Shown here: positions 23,209 through 37,600 of the stretch, piece after piece
How positions within the stretch are numbered: the stretch's first letter is position 1
Layout of the letters: each line of letters opens with the position of its first letter
Origin: Zonotrichia leucophrys gambelii
Lineage: Eukaryota; Chordata; Aves; Passeriformes; Passerellidae
DNA length: 64,000 nt
Assembly: GCF_028769735.1 (NCBI RefSeq)
Contig: NC_088170.1
Span: 62,721,085 to 62,785,084 of the forward strand
Direction: 5' to 3'
The notes under the pieces: generated by a model
Told to the model about the DNA's origin: nothing
What the model saw: only the letters and a program-made list of their open reading frames with translations
The model's database searches: none
Made by a program: the position numbers and the translations under genes

Positions 23209-26200
23209 CTAAGAAGACAAAGCAGCAAGAGGTCAAGGGCTCAGATTTTGACAAAGGCATCAGTTAGATCCTTCTTGCCTTGCTTTGACAAGGCAATTTG
23301 ATGTGGCATTCAGTGAATGTTGTTCAAATGGCACAAGACATTAGCATTTCACTTCACACAGATTAGATTGCTGAATGTTATTGTCTCTTCAGCTACAACT
23401 TACCTGCTGAAACAAGAAAGGAGATTAATTCTCTCTGTTTCAAAGTTTGCATGCACTCTCCATAGTCTGGGTTGCATGATATTGAAAATTTTTTCCAATA
23501 TCAAAACCATGCACACCTACCAGCATGGCAAGAAACCAAAACACTCTATATACCAGACATTTCGTGGCCAGCCATGGTCTTGGAAGATAACTGTTTCCTA
23601 CAGTGACAAATTGCTGCTGAGAAGCTGAGCCTCAAAATGGAATAATTTGTGAATGTGATTAGATAATTCAAATATATTTCCTTTTCTTTGTCACTTACAA
23701 AAATAGAAAAACGTGAAGGCTGTTGGACTACACAATTTTAATGAAAAACATGTGCCTCCACATTTCAAACATCAGCCTGGTAGTATGAAGGTTTAAATTT
23801 TTCTTCCCTACCTTTTCTCATAAAAATGGACAAAACAGATGAATGCACTTCATAGTGGAAGATACAAACAGAGCTATATTAATCAGGCTGAAAAATACTG
23901 AATACTGATCTGTTTTGCTGTGTCTTCCAAGTGTCCCAGGACTGAGTCAGGAGACTCAATATGGTTCAATGTATCTGTGCAAGGAAGTTTTTGCAGAGTA
24001 CTTGCACAGTATTTTACTCAGTATTTGCAGAGCCAATCCCCTTATAAATCATGTGAGGTATATTCTGTTAAGAAAATTTTTGGTTAAGGTGAAATGTTTA
24101 CACAAAGCAAACCCTAAATTCGTATCTGGGACTTACAACCGAGGTCCTGAGAACAGGGTTCAAATTTTGAATTAATTAGTCATAAGAACTCCAAACAGAT
24201 GTACAACTGTCAAAATCCAAGCCTCTGGCTCTAGTGGGAAAAAAATTGCTTAATGGGACAAGATAATGAATTATTAATAGTCCACTAAAAGCAATGCACT
24301 ACAAAACATCTGAAAACCACATCACCCACACAGCAAAGAAAACCACAAACACTTAGCTTGCTACCACTTACACAGATAAAACCAAGTCTTCACCTGGGTC
24401 ATATTTTAATCTCAAAGTCCTGTGCTGTTGCTAATAACAAATGGGAAAAATAATGAAGTGAAATGTGGTGATAAACTCATATAAAAGCATGCTGCAAAAT
24501 AAAATATAATGAAAAAATGTAATGGAATAAATCAGACTGAATTATTTGACAATGAAAGAATATGAGAAATAAATATACACATTTGTATTCCAAAATTTTC
24601 CACTGGATTCCTTGAATTAGGAGTTGAAATATCAGAATTGCTCATAACTGCTGTCAGCCAGAATTTATCATTTTGTTTGTAGAAGTTTACAGAAAAACAA
24701 ACTGTGCAGAACGACTAAAAAGCAATGCTCAGAAGGCAGTAAAGCCAGCTGCCTAATGTCAAAATAGATTTGACTTTTCCTAAAATTTAGCCCCTTTCAT
24801 TTACCAGCCATGATTCAAAAACATGATCTTGCTTTTGCTTGTTAAAGCAGATTTGATTTTAAACTCAGTTCCTCTGGAATAAAGCAACAGTAATTATGAA
24901 CAAATTCATTTCCCCCTGATTTTCAGTCATACAAATATAACAGCATGAGCTTGGTCTTTAGGCTTCTAGAAAGGAAGGAACTGAAGTTATTTTTGTCTTT
25001 TTTCTTTTTAATGTATGCCCTCATAATGCTATCATGGCATAGGATGTAATGTATGACATTATGAACCTCATGATTAAGACAAGGAAAACCCCCATTTCCA
25101 TGTAGTGGCAAGGAACAAGAACAAAGGTTGAAAGATTTAGATATTTGAGAGAGCAGCTAACATCCTTATATTAAGAAAAAAAGAAAAAAAGCTTTTTCAA
25201 CAAAATACTATGAGTTACTTGAGCTACTATCAACAACTCTAATTTAAAAGACTGGAAGGGAGAGCTTAGCTGAGTACAACTGCAGTGCCAGGATTTGGGA
25301 ACCAAGTCTGATTTTCACTGGTGAGAGTTTCAACAGTGTGTGGAACTGTGCTACAGTCACTCACCTGGTCAGAAGGGCCACACACACATGAACAAAGCAA
25401 CAAACTGAAAGGAAATTGAATTTCAGCAGCCTCAGCTAACACAGATGCATTTAGGTTGTCAGCTCAGGGGTATTTTCTTTTTATTGTGTGCCTTGTGGAT
25501 CCATGAGTGTTTAAAATCAAACAACTTAAACACAACTGAACTGATCAGACTGATAGACCTTGGGTCTAAGAAAAGAAAAAATGTAGCTGAGAAGCTGATT
25601 TCTCTTTTCTCAGCATGTAAGTGCTATGCACATTTTGTTAAAAAAAAGGTAATGTTACAAAAAAGACCTTTAGAAGTAATGCAAGTCTAATTAACAAAAA
25701 GAGAAAAGAAGTATTGAGGAGTTACAAGAGACTTGTGATAATTTTTTTTTCCTAAAACCAATCACATTCTGTCACTAGTCATTGGTAGGCAGGACATGAT
25801 AGTCAAATTTCCAAAAGCTTGTATGCCTCAGGTCATCAGTGCAGTAGGTAAGAAATAAAAAAAAAAAAGGAAGATGAGAAAAACCTACATTGCTCCATGG
25901 AAACTCTGCTGACCAAGGAAGTACTAGTAATTGCCTTGATAATCAAATATATTATTTCTTCTTGCATTTTTCTTTCTTTCATTATTATTTTACTGGGAGA
26001 GCAACAACTTAATTTTAGCAATATCAGCTCCCACGCTCTCAATAAATATATCTTTCATTCCATCGCCCGGGTGATAAATCTGTACTGTTTAACTGAATGT
26101 GGTTGTAGATATGACTTTCCTATTGGTAAAACAGTACAAAACAAATTATAAAATATGCAGATAGAATAGGTCTCTCTATCAGAGTTTCTGTCAACTGGAA

Positions 26201-27812
26201 GGCACAATATTTTTCTCAGTTTTCATTCACATTACATGATTTCTAATATTTTCTCTCCTCTTCAGACATCCTTCAGACATAAGCTAGCAGCATGATTAAA
26301 GCTGAAATGGAAAGGAATCTGAAAATCATCCAAGGATTTGATTACTCTAAACACAAGTCTTGACATAGTTGATTCAAATACAGAAATATTAAACTGAACC
26401 ATGGAACATCTCTTGAATTTCATTCCCCTTTGTAACATAATGTACATTGTTATAAAGTTAATCTCAGTCACTTTTAAGGCACTATTATACTGCAGCTTCC
26501 CTTATTTAGTATACCCAAGGCACCCAAGAAGTGGAAAAACTGTTGTTTGCTGTGTCACTAAGAGTTTGCAACTATTTCCAACTCTTCTTGTGTATAAAAG
26601 CTATTAGTTTTCCATTCATTTTAAAGTCTCAGAGCTGCTGTCCTACTGAAATTTAAAAATATCTAAATATTACAATCTTAGAATACAGCCTCTGATTTCG
26701 GTTGCACCGTAATTATCACCACAGATTGCTGGGGTTCATTCTCTCCTTCTTCATATTCTGTATTGTTTATTCTTATACATAATAAACATGTCACTTTGAA
26801 TTGCATTTTTCACTGATCTAATGCTCATGAAGGAAAATGAAATTGGACTCTATAGATTAGCAACTTCAATCAGTAAAATAAAAATCAGGGAATATTAGCA
26901 TCTTTCTATATCAAGTAAGAGTTAAAATTCAGAAACACTACTTTGAAATCCCAGAAAGTGCTATAAAAGTTAAATGTGCACTCAGAATAAGGAGAAACAA
27001 TATAAACCTGCAGTCTAATACTCAACACTAAATTACTTTATGGTCTATGCTCTCCAGTTATTTTTCTTTATTTCTAAACCCTTTTGATGGTTCAAAATAG
27101 ATTGATGAAAGTCAATGTGTTAATGTATTTCCCCAAACTGAATGAATCACATCAAAACTCATTATTTTCTGTTGGCACCTTAACTTCTTCTCCCATTTGT
27201 CATTCACACTCAGGCTGAATATTTTCCACTTATTACAATTATTATATAGGCAACACTCACGATTCTTAGAAATGGATATGTTGTTTATCAAGTAGAAATT
27301 ATATAATGGACCCTCCTATGCCTTATGGCTGCTATACTACTATAAAATGATATTTTGAAAAGTATGGCCAGAGCAAATGAGGGATACTTTTATTTGAGGG
27401 GTACTTGGCACTTTTTGGCAGCTATACACCCCACCACTGATTTAGATTTAAATATCAGCTAGTACCCAATTCCATAGATCATCCTTCAGTCTGAATCATG
27501 CTAGAACAACAAGTGATGATCTGCTTCTACTTGTGTGACCTAATTTAAGTTCTGGCAAGTTAAATGAAGCTTGGAGTTACTGTTTATGAAAATAAGTATG
27601 ATATAAATGATATGTTTATAGTGCTTTCAGCATTACTATGGCCTCAAAGATCAGTTTACATTAGAGTTGCAGACATGATCAGTTATACCACGCTGAACAA
27701 AATGTTGTGGTGCATTGTAATTATTCAGTGTTAAAAAAAAAAAAACCAAACAAGTGGTTTTTTTGCAGCATGTTGTTTGTCACATTATGTCATAGCACAA
27801 GCTTACTCCTAC

Positions 27813-27853
27813 TGGGCAATTAACATATAAAGAAGTTATATGTTAATTGCCCA
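27813..27853. repeat. Perfect palindrome, 18-bp arms with 5-bp loop
   Basis: The left arm TGGGCAATTAACATATAA (27813-27830) is the exact reverse complement of 27836-27853, with AGAAG between. No mismatch occurs in the arms. Confidence 0.95.
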
Positions 27854-28110
27854 TATAAAGTATAAATAAGAAACCCCCCCCTGGGGTGACAGACAGGAAC
27901 CTCAACCAATAACATTCCATCCTAAGCTGCTGACATCTCCCTGGTCAGGGAGCTGGGTGGTGTCAAAGATCAATGATCCATTCAGGCAAAGTCCCTTTTT
28001 AAAGAGGGGCTCAAGGAATGAGCTCTCTCTGTTGCCACATGAACATCAGGTGAGTGCTTGTCTCTGTCTCCAGACCACTCCTCTGCCTTCACAGTGCTCA
28101 CTGAAGCTGT
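27854..28110. other. GC-richer unclassified block beside the palindrome
   Basis: After TATAAAG/TATAAATA-like sequence comes a C-run, a CCAAT motif, and a GC-richer 200-bp block with a GTGAGT-like donor (CATCAGGTGAGT). It looks like part of an LTR or a promoter-plus-exon on the plus strand, but I find no matching ends or known family. Confidence 0.3.
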
Positions 28111-28894
28111 AGAGCAGAGTGTATTTACTTGTTTTCAGTAATGTCATATAGGAGATTATAATGACTTTGATAGAGAAATCACCTTCCTGTAAAATGCTCT
28201 AATTGACTTGAAAGTCTTAAACATTTCATTATTAGGCTATGCTCAAAAAAAGAAAACAAAAACAACAAAAAAAACCCCTCCTCTTTTAAAAGCAGTTTAC
28301 TATGAATTCAGATTTTTTTTTAAATTATGTAATATGCGGTAGAATGAACAAGTCTGTTAATTCCAAGTCACTTTAAGATTCATCTAAAGATAGTTTACAA
28401 CAAGGCTGCAGGAATTTCTCTTTGCTGTCTCTTTCATGAATGGTAAATAGTTACAACCATTATTTTCCTGGGATTTTAATGCCAGATGTGAATTTAAACT
28501 AGTATGTCCCTGCCTGCATTATACATCTATATTTGTGAATCCCAAATTCAGTGAGGTTTTTTTCAGTTTCTCTTTTTGAGGAATAATTTATTCTTCTTTA
28601 CAAAAATGCAGTTCTGTTAGTCTTCTTTCAGTTACATCTGCGAATTGAGTGATATTTGGGTCTGAAATTTTCTTTTGGAGGGGAAAAAATCACATGCCAT
28701 GAGATGCAAATGAACACTTCTTGTGGAAGTTACAGTGTATGTCTAAAGAATCACTCCGTCTTTAGTTAGCTTCTATTCTGCCTAAGAATTTAAATTATGA
28801 CAGCAAACATATAGAACAAAATATATATAAAACACTGTGCTGTTGTCGTCATGAGACCTCTCTCAAAAATTTTTCAGTGGGCTTGGGAGTCTGA

Positions 28895-29148
28895 GGTCAC
28901 TTGGTTTGTCCTGCCTACGGAAGAGGTGACTGAGGGGAGCTCCAACCATGGTCTGCAGCTTCCTCAGAGGGGAAGTGGAGGGGCAGGTACTGATCTCTCT
29001 GGGGACTAGTGACAGGACTCCAGGGCATGGCAGGAAGCTCTGGCAGGGGAGTTAGGCTGGAAAAGGAGCAGGCCTCTCATGGAAGTGGTCACAGCACCAA
29101 GATTGCCAGGGGCACTTGGACAAGGCTCTCAGGTACAAAGTATGATAT
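28895..29148 (+). mobile_element. CR1 LINE fragment, 5' half of a split copy
   Basis: The sequence matches the CR1 3' region (CTGAGGGGAGCTCCAACCAT, then GTCTGCAGCTTCCTCAGAGG, later AAGTGGTCACAGCACCAAG). It is in plus orientation and is interrupted near 29148 by an LTR. Confidence 0.8.
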
Positions 29149-29565
29149 TGTATTTATGGAGTGCCCCGACATTGGAGGGCATGATGAATCTGACTCCGTG
29201 TTCTCAGAAGGCTAATTTATTATTTTATGATACTATATTATATAAAATAATGCTATACTAAACTATACTGAAGAATACAGAAAGGATACTCACAGAAAGC
29301 TAAAAAAAAAAATTAAGAAAACTTGTGACTCCTTCCAGAGTCCTGACACAGCTTGGCAGTGGTTGGCCAATAAATCAAAATAATTCACAGAAAACCAATG
29401 AAACAACCACCTGTTGGTAAACAATCTCCAAACACATTCCAAAGGAGCAAAACACAGGGGAAACAAATCAGATAATTACTGTTTTCCTTTTTCTTTGAGA
29501 CTTCTCAGATTCCCAGGAGAAAAATCCTGGGTGAAGGGACTTTTCCAGAAAATGTGAATGCCACA
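29149..29565 (-). mobile_element. ERVL-like LTR nested in a CR1
   Basis: This element is in minus orientation. Its U3-side end reads TGTGGCATTCACATTTTCTG from 29565 and an AATAAA signal lies at 29221-29216. I recognise the sequence as a common songbird ERVL-family LTR type, but from memory rather than a search. It sits between two halves of one CR1 copy. The left boundary is approximate, and I could not find a clean target-site duplication. Confidence 0.7.
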
Positions 29566-29673
29566 TTGTGATGCTTTGGACTTCCTTGTGCAGAGGCAGG
29601 CATTGGACTCAATGATCCTTCTGGGCCCCTTCCAGCTAAGGATATTCTGTGATTATATTCTGTGATTCTATGA
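29566..29673 (+). mobile_element. CR1 LINE 3' end, second half of a split copy
   Basis: It resumes the CR1 after the LTR, with TTGGACTCAATGATCCTTCT and a tail of ATTCTGTGATT-type repeats, the hallmark of the CR1 3' terminus in plus orientation. Confidence 0.85.
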
Positions 29674-32600
29674 ATGAAATATGAGTGGGAATTTATGTAT
29701 GTAGAACTCCCAGAAGAATCTTGCTGGAAGAAAAGAGTGATTCGTGGCACATAGGTTAGCATGCCATCAAGATCCTAACTCATTAAAGTGCAGTTTCAAA
29801 GGACACTTTGCTCAGGTAAGGAAAAGTAGCTTAAAAAAGACAAGGCAGAACCGTATTTAGCAAAGCATTGTCTAAATCAAAGTGCAGCCTGAAACTTTAA
29901 AAAAGACTGGCAGGAAGGTCAAGAACAGGGTGAAGACTCTGAGATAATAAAAAAAGGACAAAGAGTAACCCAGCAACATTTTCCAGTGTTTCACAAGGGT
30001 GTGAGGTAGAGAAACAAAAGACTACTATCAGCTTCTGAAAGTGTGCAAAAGGTACATCTCTGAGACCATCATGTGGTTGACAATTTATGATCCCAGAGGG
30101 TGAGAAACAGGCTCAGCAGTTGACATCCCTTGCTCTCTGGACATAGCAATTGCATATACACATCCTGGTGCTTGGGACAGAATGGCTATATTAGAAAAGG
30201 ACAACAGGGAAAGAACTAATGCCAAAGAAAAGTTACTCCTAAATGAGGACCCCCAGCATTCTGAGTCTCTTGGGGCTTCCTGCAGAGGCTGTCCTCACAC
30301 AGATCAGGGGGTCTCACCCTTGCTTGGTGAATTCCTGTCTGGTTTCCAGCCGTATCACCACTAAGGGGCTACAGAGGCCAATTCAGAAAATAGAGGAATA
30401 ATTAGGATAATTTAAATACTGAAAGCCTGCTAGGAATGAGCAAAGGCCATGGTTATGCATTGCATGCCAATGCTACTTAAGGTCATTTAGAAACAAGAAC
30501 AGAAAATGTTTGTGACTCACAGTGAGCAAACACCACTGTTTAAGCAAAAAGTCAAGCCTTAATGAGAATAGCTGAAGACCTTAAAATGCCAGTCTGTCAC
30601 ATGGCATAGAGTGAGATCCTTACTTGATGTGTTTTAATAGCAGTCACTCTGTCCTCTGTACCCTGAGAGTAATTTTACAGTTCTGACATTATGTGATTAT
30701 TCAAATATAAAGTAGAATTTACACACTATTATCTCATTTGTGAGACTCATGCAACCTGAAAGTTGAGGAAAGTGAATACAAATTTTGGCCAGTGCTGTGC
30801 AGTTCTCATCTCCTGTATGTATCTATTTTTCATATAATGCATATAATTCTCCTTTTAAAAAAAGGTTTTTGGAAATTACACTCTTTATAATACAAGATAA
30901 AGTAATTCCATGATATTACCTCTGAATCAACTTGTTTGTGTTCTAAATCAAGCTTTGCTAAATTTTTCCATCATTGGAATGACTTCATTTAAATGATCAT
31001 GTTTTATGTTTCTCTTGTAGTATCTAAATGTATGCTTGTACAAATTCCTGACACATACGTGTCCATAGCTGTAGAAAGTATGCAGAAAAAAATTGTTTGA
31101 TTATTGGTTGGTTTCAATGGACCACAAGTGAAACCACAAGTGATAAAAGATATATTTTTTTTATTATTATTCTAATTCTGAAGAGATTTAGAATAATAAA
31201 TAAAAGACCATGGAAAGCAGGATGCAGGGAACAACTGTCATGCACACATGCTTACAGCTGCTTTGGTTTTACCATCTTTTGGGATTAGAGTCAATGTACC
31301 AATTTTTGGCTGTAAAAAGGTATGTGTCTTGCCTCAGTAGCTGTCTAGGAATTTTGAGTAGTTAATGAATGAAGAGAAGCAGGTTCCTCTTAGGACGGCT
31401 CATCTCAGCTGACACCTTTTTGGAATGAGATGAATCACATCCCTTCTTCCCCTTATGGTTACAAAAAGAGCCCATAATACAAGGTGAGGTAAGATATTTA
31501 CTTTCCAGACACCTAAAAATATGTGTATTGATTCCCTCCTTTGTCATTTAAAGTGATAAATCTGTCCTAGAGAATGAAAAGGACTTTTTTTCCTCAGTTT
31601 AGCAAACTGACAGCTGTACCTTATCAATGAGAAGGAGGAACTGAAAGACCAAGTGCATCAGAAATCTTACTAACAATAGAGTTGGAGGAGGTAGTACTTG
31701 TGAAGTATTAAGGATTGGGTATTAACTCTCCAACTTTTGTATCCCTATAGCTCATTCATAAAGGAATTTGGTGATAAATGTTAGGCTTATTCAACCCTAA
31801 GAAACAGAGGTTCCATATGTGCTAGAAAAATGAGAGACACTAATAATTACCTGTTAGAACTGTCATTTTAACAGGAAGTTGAAAAACTGCAGGATTTCAG
31901 TTCTCAATAATTATTTGTTCTTCAGAGTTTAGTGATAAATGTGGGCACAAAGCTCATTTTTAGGAACATCTGATTAACAACGTTAATGGTAGTCCTGCAT
32001 AATTTCGGTGCTGCATTCAGAGCAAAAATGTTCCCTCATGGTGCTGAGGCTGCTCAGCTCAGCCAAGATCGATCAGAGATCCCAAAGTAGCCTTTCCTCA
32101 AAGCTCAAGCCATGTCTTGCACAATCTGAGTTAGGAACTAAGAATCAAAAAAAAAATTGATTTGGTTAAATGTGGTTTGTGAGTAGCTTTTATGAGTAGA
32201 ATCAGAGAGATCTAATCAATCTAGGTATGAAACTCGTGCATGGTCATATTTAAGAGTGCAGTTCAAGTGGCTGTACTGGTTTTGATGGGATAGAGTGATT
32301 TCTTCCCACCTCACTGTAGAGGAGTGAGAGAAAGGCTGCACAGGGTGTAGCTGCCTACCAGGGTAAAACCACACTTACAGAACTGCAAAAGGAATTAGAG
32401 AAAGGAAAGTGAGCCCCTGCAATGACTGTCATACATCTCAGTGAGAATAGTCCATGATACGCTACTAAAATTGTCTTCAAAATAATAATATAAAAATATT
32501 TAAATTTAATTTCAAATTAAATAATTTAGAATAATTTATATTCTTCTCAATACCTTAGAATGTAATTCTGTTGGTGTTTACACATCTTTAACATACTTGT

Positions 32601-34513
32601 TACTGTCAGCTGAATTTTTTTATTAATATCTCTTTATACAAATTTGATCTGCAATATTTGATCAAAGAAGTAGCATTATTCTAACAAATAGGTTCATTGT
32701 AATAAGTGTAGGATACATGCATGACAAAAGAGCATTGCAAATAAATGATGCAGGATTACACCCATAGTTTTGCCATTCTCTGTAAGGTTCTTTAAAAGAA
32801 ATTTGAATGCACAATTACTGAAGCTATTCTTCTGTACATGCAAGATTGGACGGTGATTATCTGGCAGCTATATACCTAATCAGCTTCTATGAATACTCAC
32901 ACGCATACTGATTAGCAGCAGCTGCTATTTCTTCTCATTATCTACACTAAAACAAATGATCTCTTACAGTCAGTCTCTGTGTATTTATGTGTTTCTTATG
33001 ATAACAATTAATGCACTGAGTTCACCGTGTAAGCACCCGAAAGACAAGCAAAACAAACTTATGATACCACATTCCTTGACTGATAGCTACAGTTGTAGAA
33101 ATTAAATTTGTGCCGCTCCAGGATAAGCAGTTTCCAGCCTGTTGCCCCAAGCATGACAGCAAACACAGGAATGCCCTGCAAGGCCCTGCTTGCAGCTGAT
33201 GACCACCCAAAGGAGGTCAGGGCTGGTAGCTCAGGGCTCACTTTCAAACCTCCTGAAGGCACACAGGAGCTTTTCTGCTGAAGCAACAACATAAAAACTG
33301 CTAAGGAATAAAACTGCCTATGTGGTTTATGGTTTTGAGATGGGTCAAAAAGATGAGAGTTGGGTTTGATGTGGAACTGGGTGATGGAAAGGTAGGAAAG
33401 GTGCTGGAAAGATGTGTCTGTCCCCAGCCTGAGTGCTCTGTGACAATGGTGTGGTGCAGGTACTCAACCTACTGCTCCTGTTTCTGCACAGCAACCAGAA
33501 ACTGCTGCCCAAACAGGCAACACCTTGTCCTGTAACAACAATTGCAATAAATCTGTCTGCTTTGATGCTTTCATAGCCTCCACTTAGCAATTACACTCCA
33601 GCCCTAAGACAAACTGTCCCTATTTCTTCAAACTTGTTTTAATGACATATCAAAACCACCTTTAAACACTGAACCGTTACCAAATTCCCAGCATGGCATC
33701 CTCACATTAACTTTACTGGGTACTGCAGCAGCTTATTCTCCTTCAAATACATGCCCAAGTGAGATATTGAGCATTATTTTTTAAACTGCCAAACATAAAT
33801 GTGAAACTGGCATTTCATCTGTAGACTCAAGCTCAAATATATATTATGGGTCAACAAGGACAAAGGAGTTTGATCACTTCACTGCTTAATCTTTTGACTT
33901 CTTTCATTTCACCAAAACTATCAAACATGTCTGAGTCTTTTTCACAGGCGTCAAATATTAAAATTATTAGTGTCAGACAGTGTACAAGATTAAAACAACC
34001 ATCTCTGTTTTTTTCACGTAAAACCAATAAATATTCTTTCCCAGGCAAAAGGAGAAAAAATAGCTGCTGTAATTTACAGAACAAAACTTACATATTTTCT
34101 TTATTTTCCAGAAAATTTAAGTAAAAGGAGCCTCCACTCAAAGCTGAGCAATTGCATATATGAAATATTGGGAATCAGTAATGCAACAATAGGTAAAAAT
34201 AAGGCAAAAATAAATGCAAGAAGTAAAAAAAATGTCAACTGAAACTGCAAATCCCCCAAACACACTGAATACAATAAAGAGTGAGTCACAAATGATATTG
34301 TAGCCTTTAGAGATGAAAGTCTTAGAGCAATTTTTCTTTGGTGAAAAGTATCCAAGGAATTGCTAAATTGCCTATGAAGTCATCCCATTTCAAAGGCATT
34401 TCTTTATCTTCACCACAACTAATATTTACTTTCTCCTAAAGTAACAAAACAGATTATTTGATTTTTTTTAATAGATGAAAATAAATACTGTATTGAATTA
34501 TTGAATGATAATA

Positions 34514-34635
34514 TCACAGAATGCTTTCTGTTGGAAGAGACCATTAAGATAACATAGTTCCCAACCCTCTGCCATGGGCAGGGACACCTTCCACTAGGCC
34601 AAGTTGCTCAAAGCCCCATCCAAACTGACCTTGAT
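34514..34635 (-). mobile_element. CR1 LINE 3' end
   Basis: The plus strand reads CACAGAATGCTTTCTGTTGG, later GCCATGGGCAGGGACACCTT and CAAAGCCCCATCCAAACTGA, which is the reverse complement of an avian CR1 3' end. It is a moderately diverged, 5'-truncated copy. Confidence 0.88.
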
Positions 34636-37600
34636 ATATATAGAATATATTTTAAAGAAAATAATGAAAGTCCAATCCCTTTTCCCCTGTTCATTCCAGT
34701 GAATGGAAGCAACAGAAATACAGTTTCCAATCTTTTTCCTTCTTTGTACTTTGCTTGGAGGCCTTTGGGAACACCCCTAATTCTACTGTATCTCCCTTCA
34801 CAGGAAAATGAGAATAACCAAACCCATAATCTGTCCGGAAAATCTGCAAATGTAAACTGCAGATGGAAAATTGGTTTCATTAAGAGATGCATCTCTTCAA
34901 AGCATGTAGTTTTACAAATTGAAATTCATCAAACTGACTTTACTTGTACCACTGAATTTAGTGACAGCTGAGCACAAAGCATGATGTTCAAATTGCAGAT
35001 CTAATGCTAATGCTCATGTTCCAGCTAGGGATGATGCTACTGGGAGGGCAGGCTCAAACAAGGAAGAGGAGATATTGCATCTTGAAACATATATAAACAT
35101 CTATTCAGACATCACAGATAAATATGTTGAATTTATCGTATCTTGTGGCTCATCTGATACAAGAGATATACTCTTATGTTTTCTTAACCTGTTTTGCTTC
35201 CTGAAGAACATGGCATGCAAACAGGTTATCCCTAACAGCTTTTTCAGGAATAACAATTGTTTTCAGTATTACTCATTATGGCAGTCATTGTAATAGTCCA
35301 TAGTCTAACTAATTTTTGCTAATATACTCTGCAAGTGTACAAGTGATATAAACCCCTTGGGCTAAATATCTTGTTGACATAGTCAGGATTTCTACTGAAA
35401 CAGATAGCAATGTCCATGCAGCTGTAGCAGTAAACTTGCTTAAGGATGGTGTAGAATAATTTATGTGACCGACAGAATAGCTAGTTTAATTTCACCCATA
35501 AACAGATCAGAACACTTAGGTGCAGTAATTTAGTTTTATGTGTTGCTATATTGCTGCAATTGAGGAAGCTGTGAGATGACCCCAGTTCATAAATTTAAAG
35601 CCAGCAAATACAGAAACCTTTGTATTACCCATGGGGCTTATTAAGTCTTCACCTATAAAAAATATATATTTCATCTGAAGATATGTGATTAAGGATGCTG
35701 AATGAGAAATTCTTCATGTGAAGCATTAACAAATATAGGGAGATCCTTTTTTAGATGCCTTGCAAAAGAATTCCTGCAAAACACATCCAGAATTTGGGAG
35801 CTGGGGGCTGTCCATTAGGTGGCACCAAATTTTTCCATATCTATGAAAAGTGTAGGCAGCAGAGAAGTGTTTATCTGCTGTAGCTGTCAGGTGCTCTCCT
35901 AGCTAGTCTCCATTCAGAGACAGAACCTCTGTGGCAGCATTGCAGCCCATCCATGTGCACCACTGAAGGGTATTCATCCAGATAGAGCAGTGTGTGCCTC
36001 ATGCTCATCCTCAGTAAAGCTGTTTTATCATATCTGCCAGTCTGCCTGCATCACATTCAACAAGGATCACTGTCGTGCTTGAAGGTATTTTCAGCTCCTT
36101 CTTTGGCTCTTCACTCCTTCCAAAACAGTGGGAAGTGTTTTTCTTGTCTCATGTTCTCTACAGCTATTGAATCAGAAGAAAGCCCCTGTTTTGTAACTAA
36201 TCAGTCAGCTCCTACTGTGTGAATTGCAGAGGTATTACTATCACTGAGATAGGCTGATACTTCTAAGAATACTACAGTGGTCTGTGAATAAGATGATGAA
36301 AGATTTATCTTTTCTTTCTTTAGTACTATCTAAGATTAAAACTGTTCCTACCTCCCCATTAGCAGCAGTCATGAAAGTACTTTCCTAGAATTTTGATTCA
36401 TTTTATCCTCTCTTTCACACACTCAGGAACTCTCAGTTCTTTCTATTCAGTGACTTCAGACCCATCTGAAAAGTATAATCAGTTAATGTAATACATAACT
36501 TTGCTTTAGTTAGACATAAGTCAATGCTTATTTCTACTTAGCAGTTCCAAAGCTGCCTGTATGAGCAGCAAATGTATGAATTATATGGTTATATGGATTG
36601 ATTCCACTTCACCCACACTATGACAGAACTCATTTAGCAAGTGTAGAGCTCACACCATGATGAGCGTTGCCTGGAATGACTCATTTCCTTTTACTGTCAT
36701 CTTAAAGGTTAATTTCATGGGGTGCTGTTCAGCACATTATCTAGTAATTAGGAAATAATGAAACCCTCTGTTCATTGGGGTGACTGGTCAGCATCTGCCA
36801 ATGACCCTGTCATTGCACATGGGCAGGTGAATGGCACTCATCTTGCCCATGAAAATAGATTCTGTTATTGAACATATATCATGAATAGAAATTATGAACA
36901 TGGGAGTTGGTTTTTCACCACACTGCTTTCCTCTGGTTTTGCCTTTCATTTCCTCTAAACAGATCATGCTAATGCCCTTTTTCTCTCCTTCCTACTCTTT
37001 TTTACCTTTTGCCTGCCCATAAAGTTCAGCCTAACCTTCCAACACAGGCCTGTCCCATATTTATTGTGCATTTTGCAATGCAGTCTGACTGCACATGACC
37101 AGTATCAAGTTCACAGGCCTGGGTTGAAGCAACTTGGGTGCTGCTGTGCAATACAGGATCTGTTAGCTGTCTTCTGGCTCTGATGAGAAGTGCTCAGAAA
37201 GAGGAATTGCCTCTGAAAGTTGAACCCTCATAGAACAGAGCTTGTGGGTAGTACCAAAACTAATACTGCTTTTCTGGGTATCTTTAAAGGCTGTTCCAGA
37301 CAATCCAGACATCCTGATGTGAGCTGTTTTGGAATGGAAAGTTAGCACATGGGCATGCAAAAAGATTGCAAATATTTTCCCTGTGTCTTTAATTTGAGTT
37401 TCTTTTAGTAAATGTGTATCACTGTGTCTCTACTCTGTCCTTACTGATCTCTTAGCAATAAATTGATGAAAAGGAAAGAAAAACAAATCAAGCCAACAGA
37501 AAATCCTTTACTCTTCTGAAGACTAAGGAACCACTCTAGTAGAAGCCCTACTACAGGATGACTCTTCTTTATCATCAAATTACCTGTACCATCTTGAAGG

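Noticed and set aside
29141..29572. TGAT as target-site duplication of the nested LTR
   Set aside because: The shared TGAT does not sit directly at TG...CA ends on both sides, so it may be CR1 sequence or chance.
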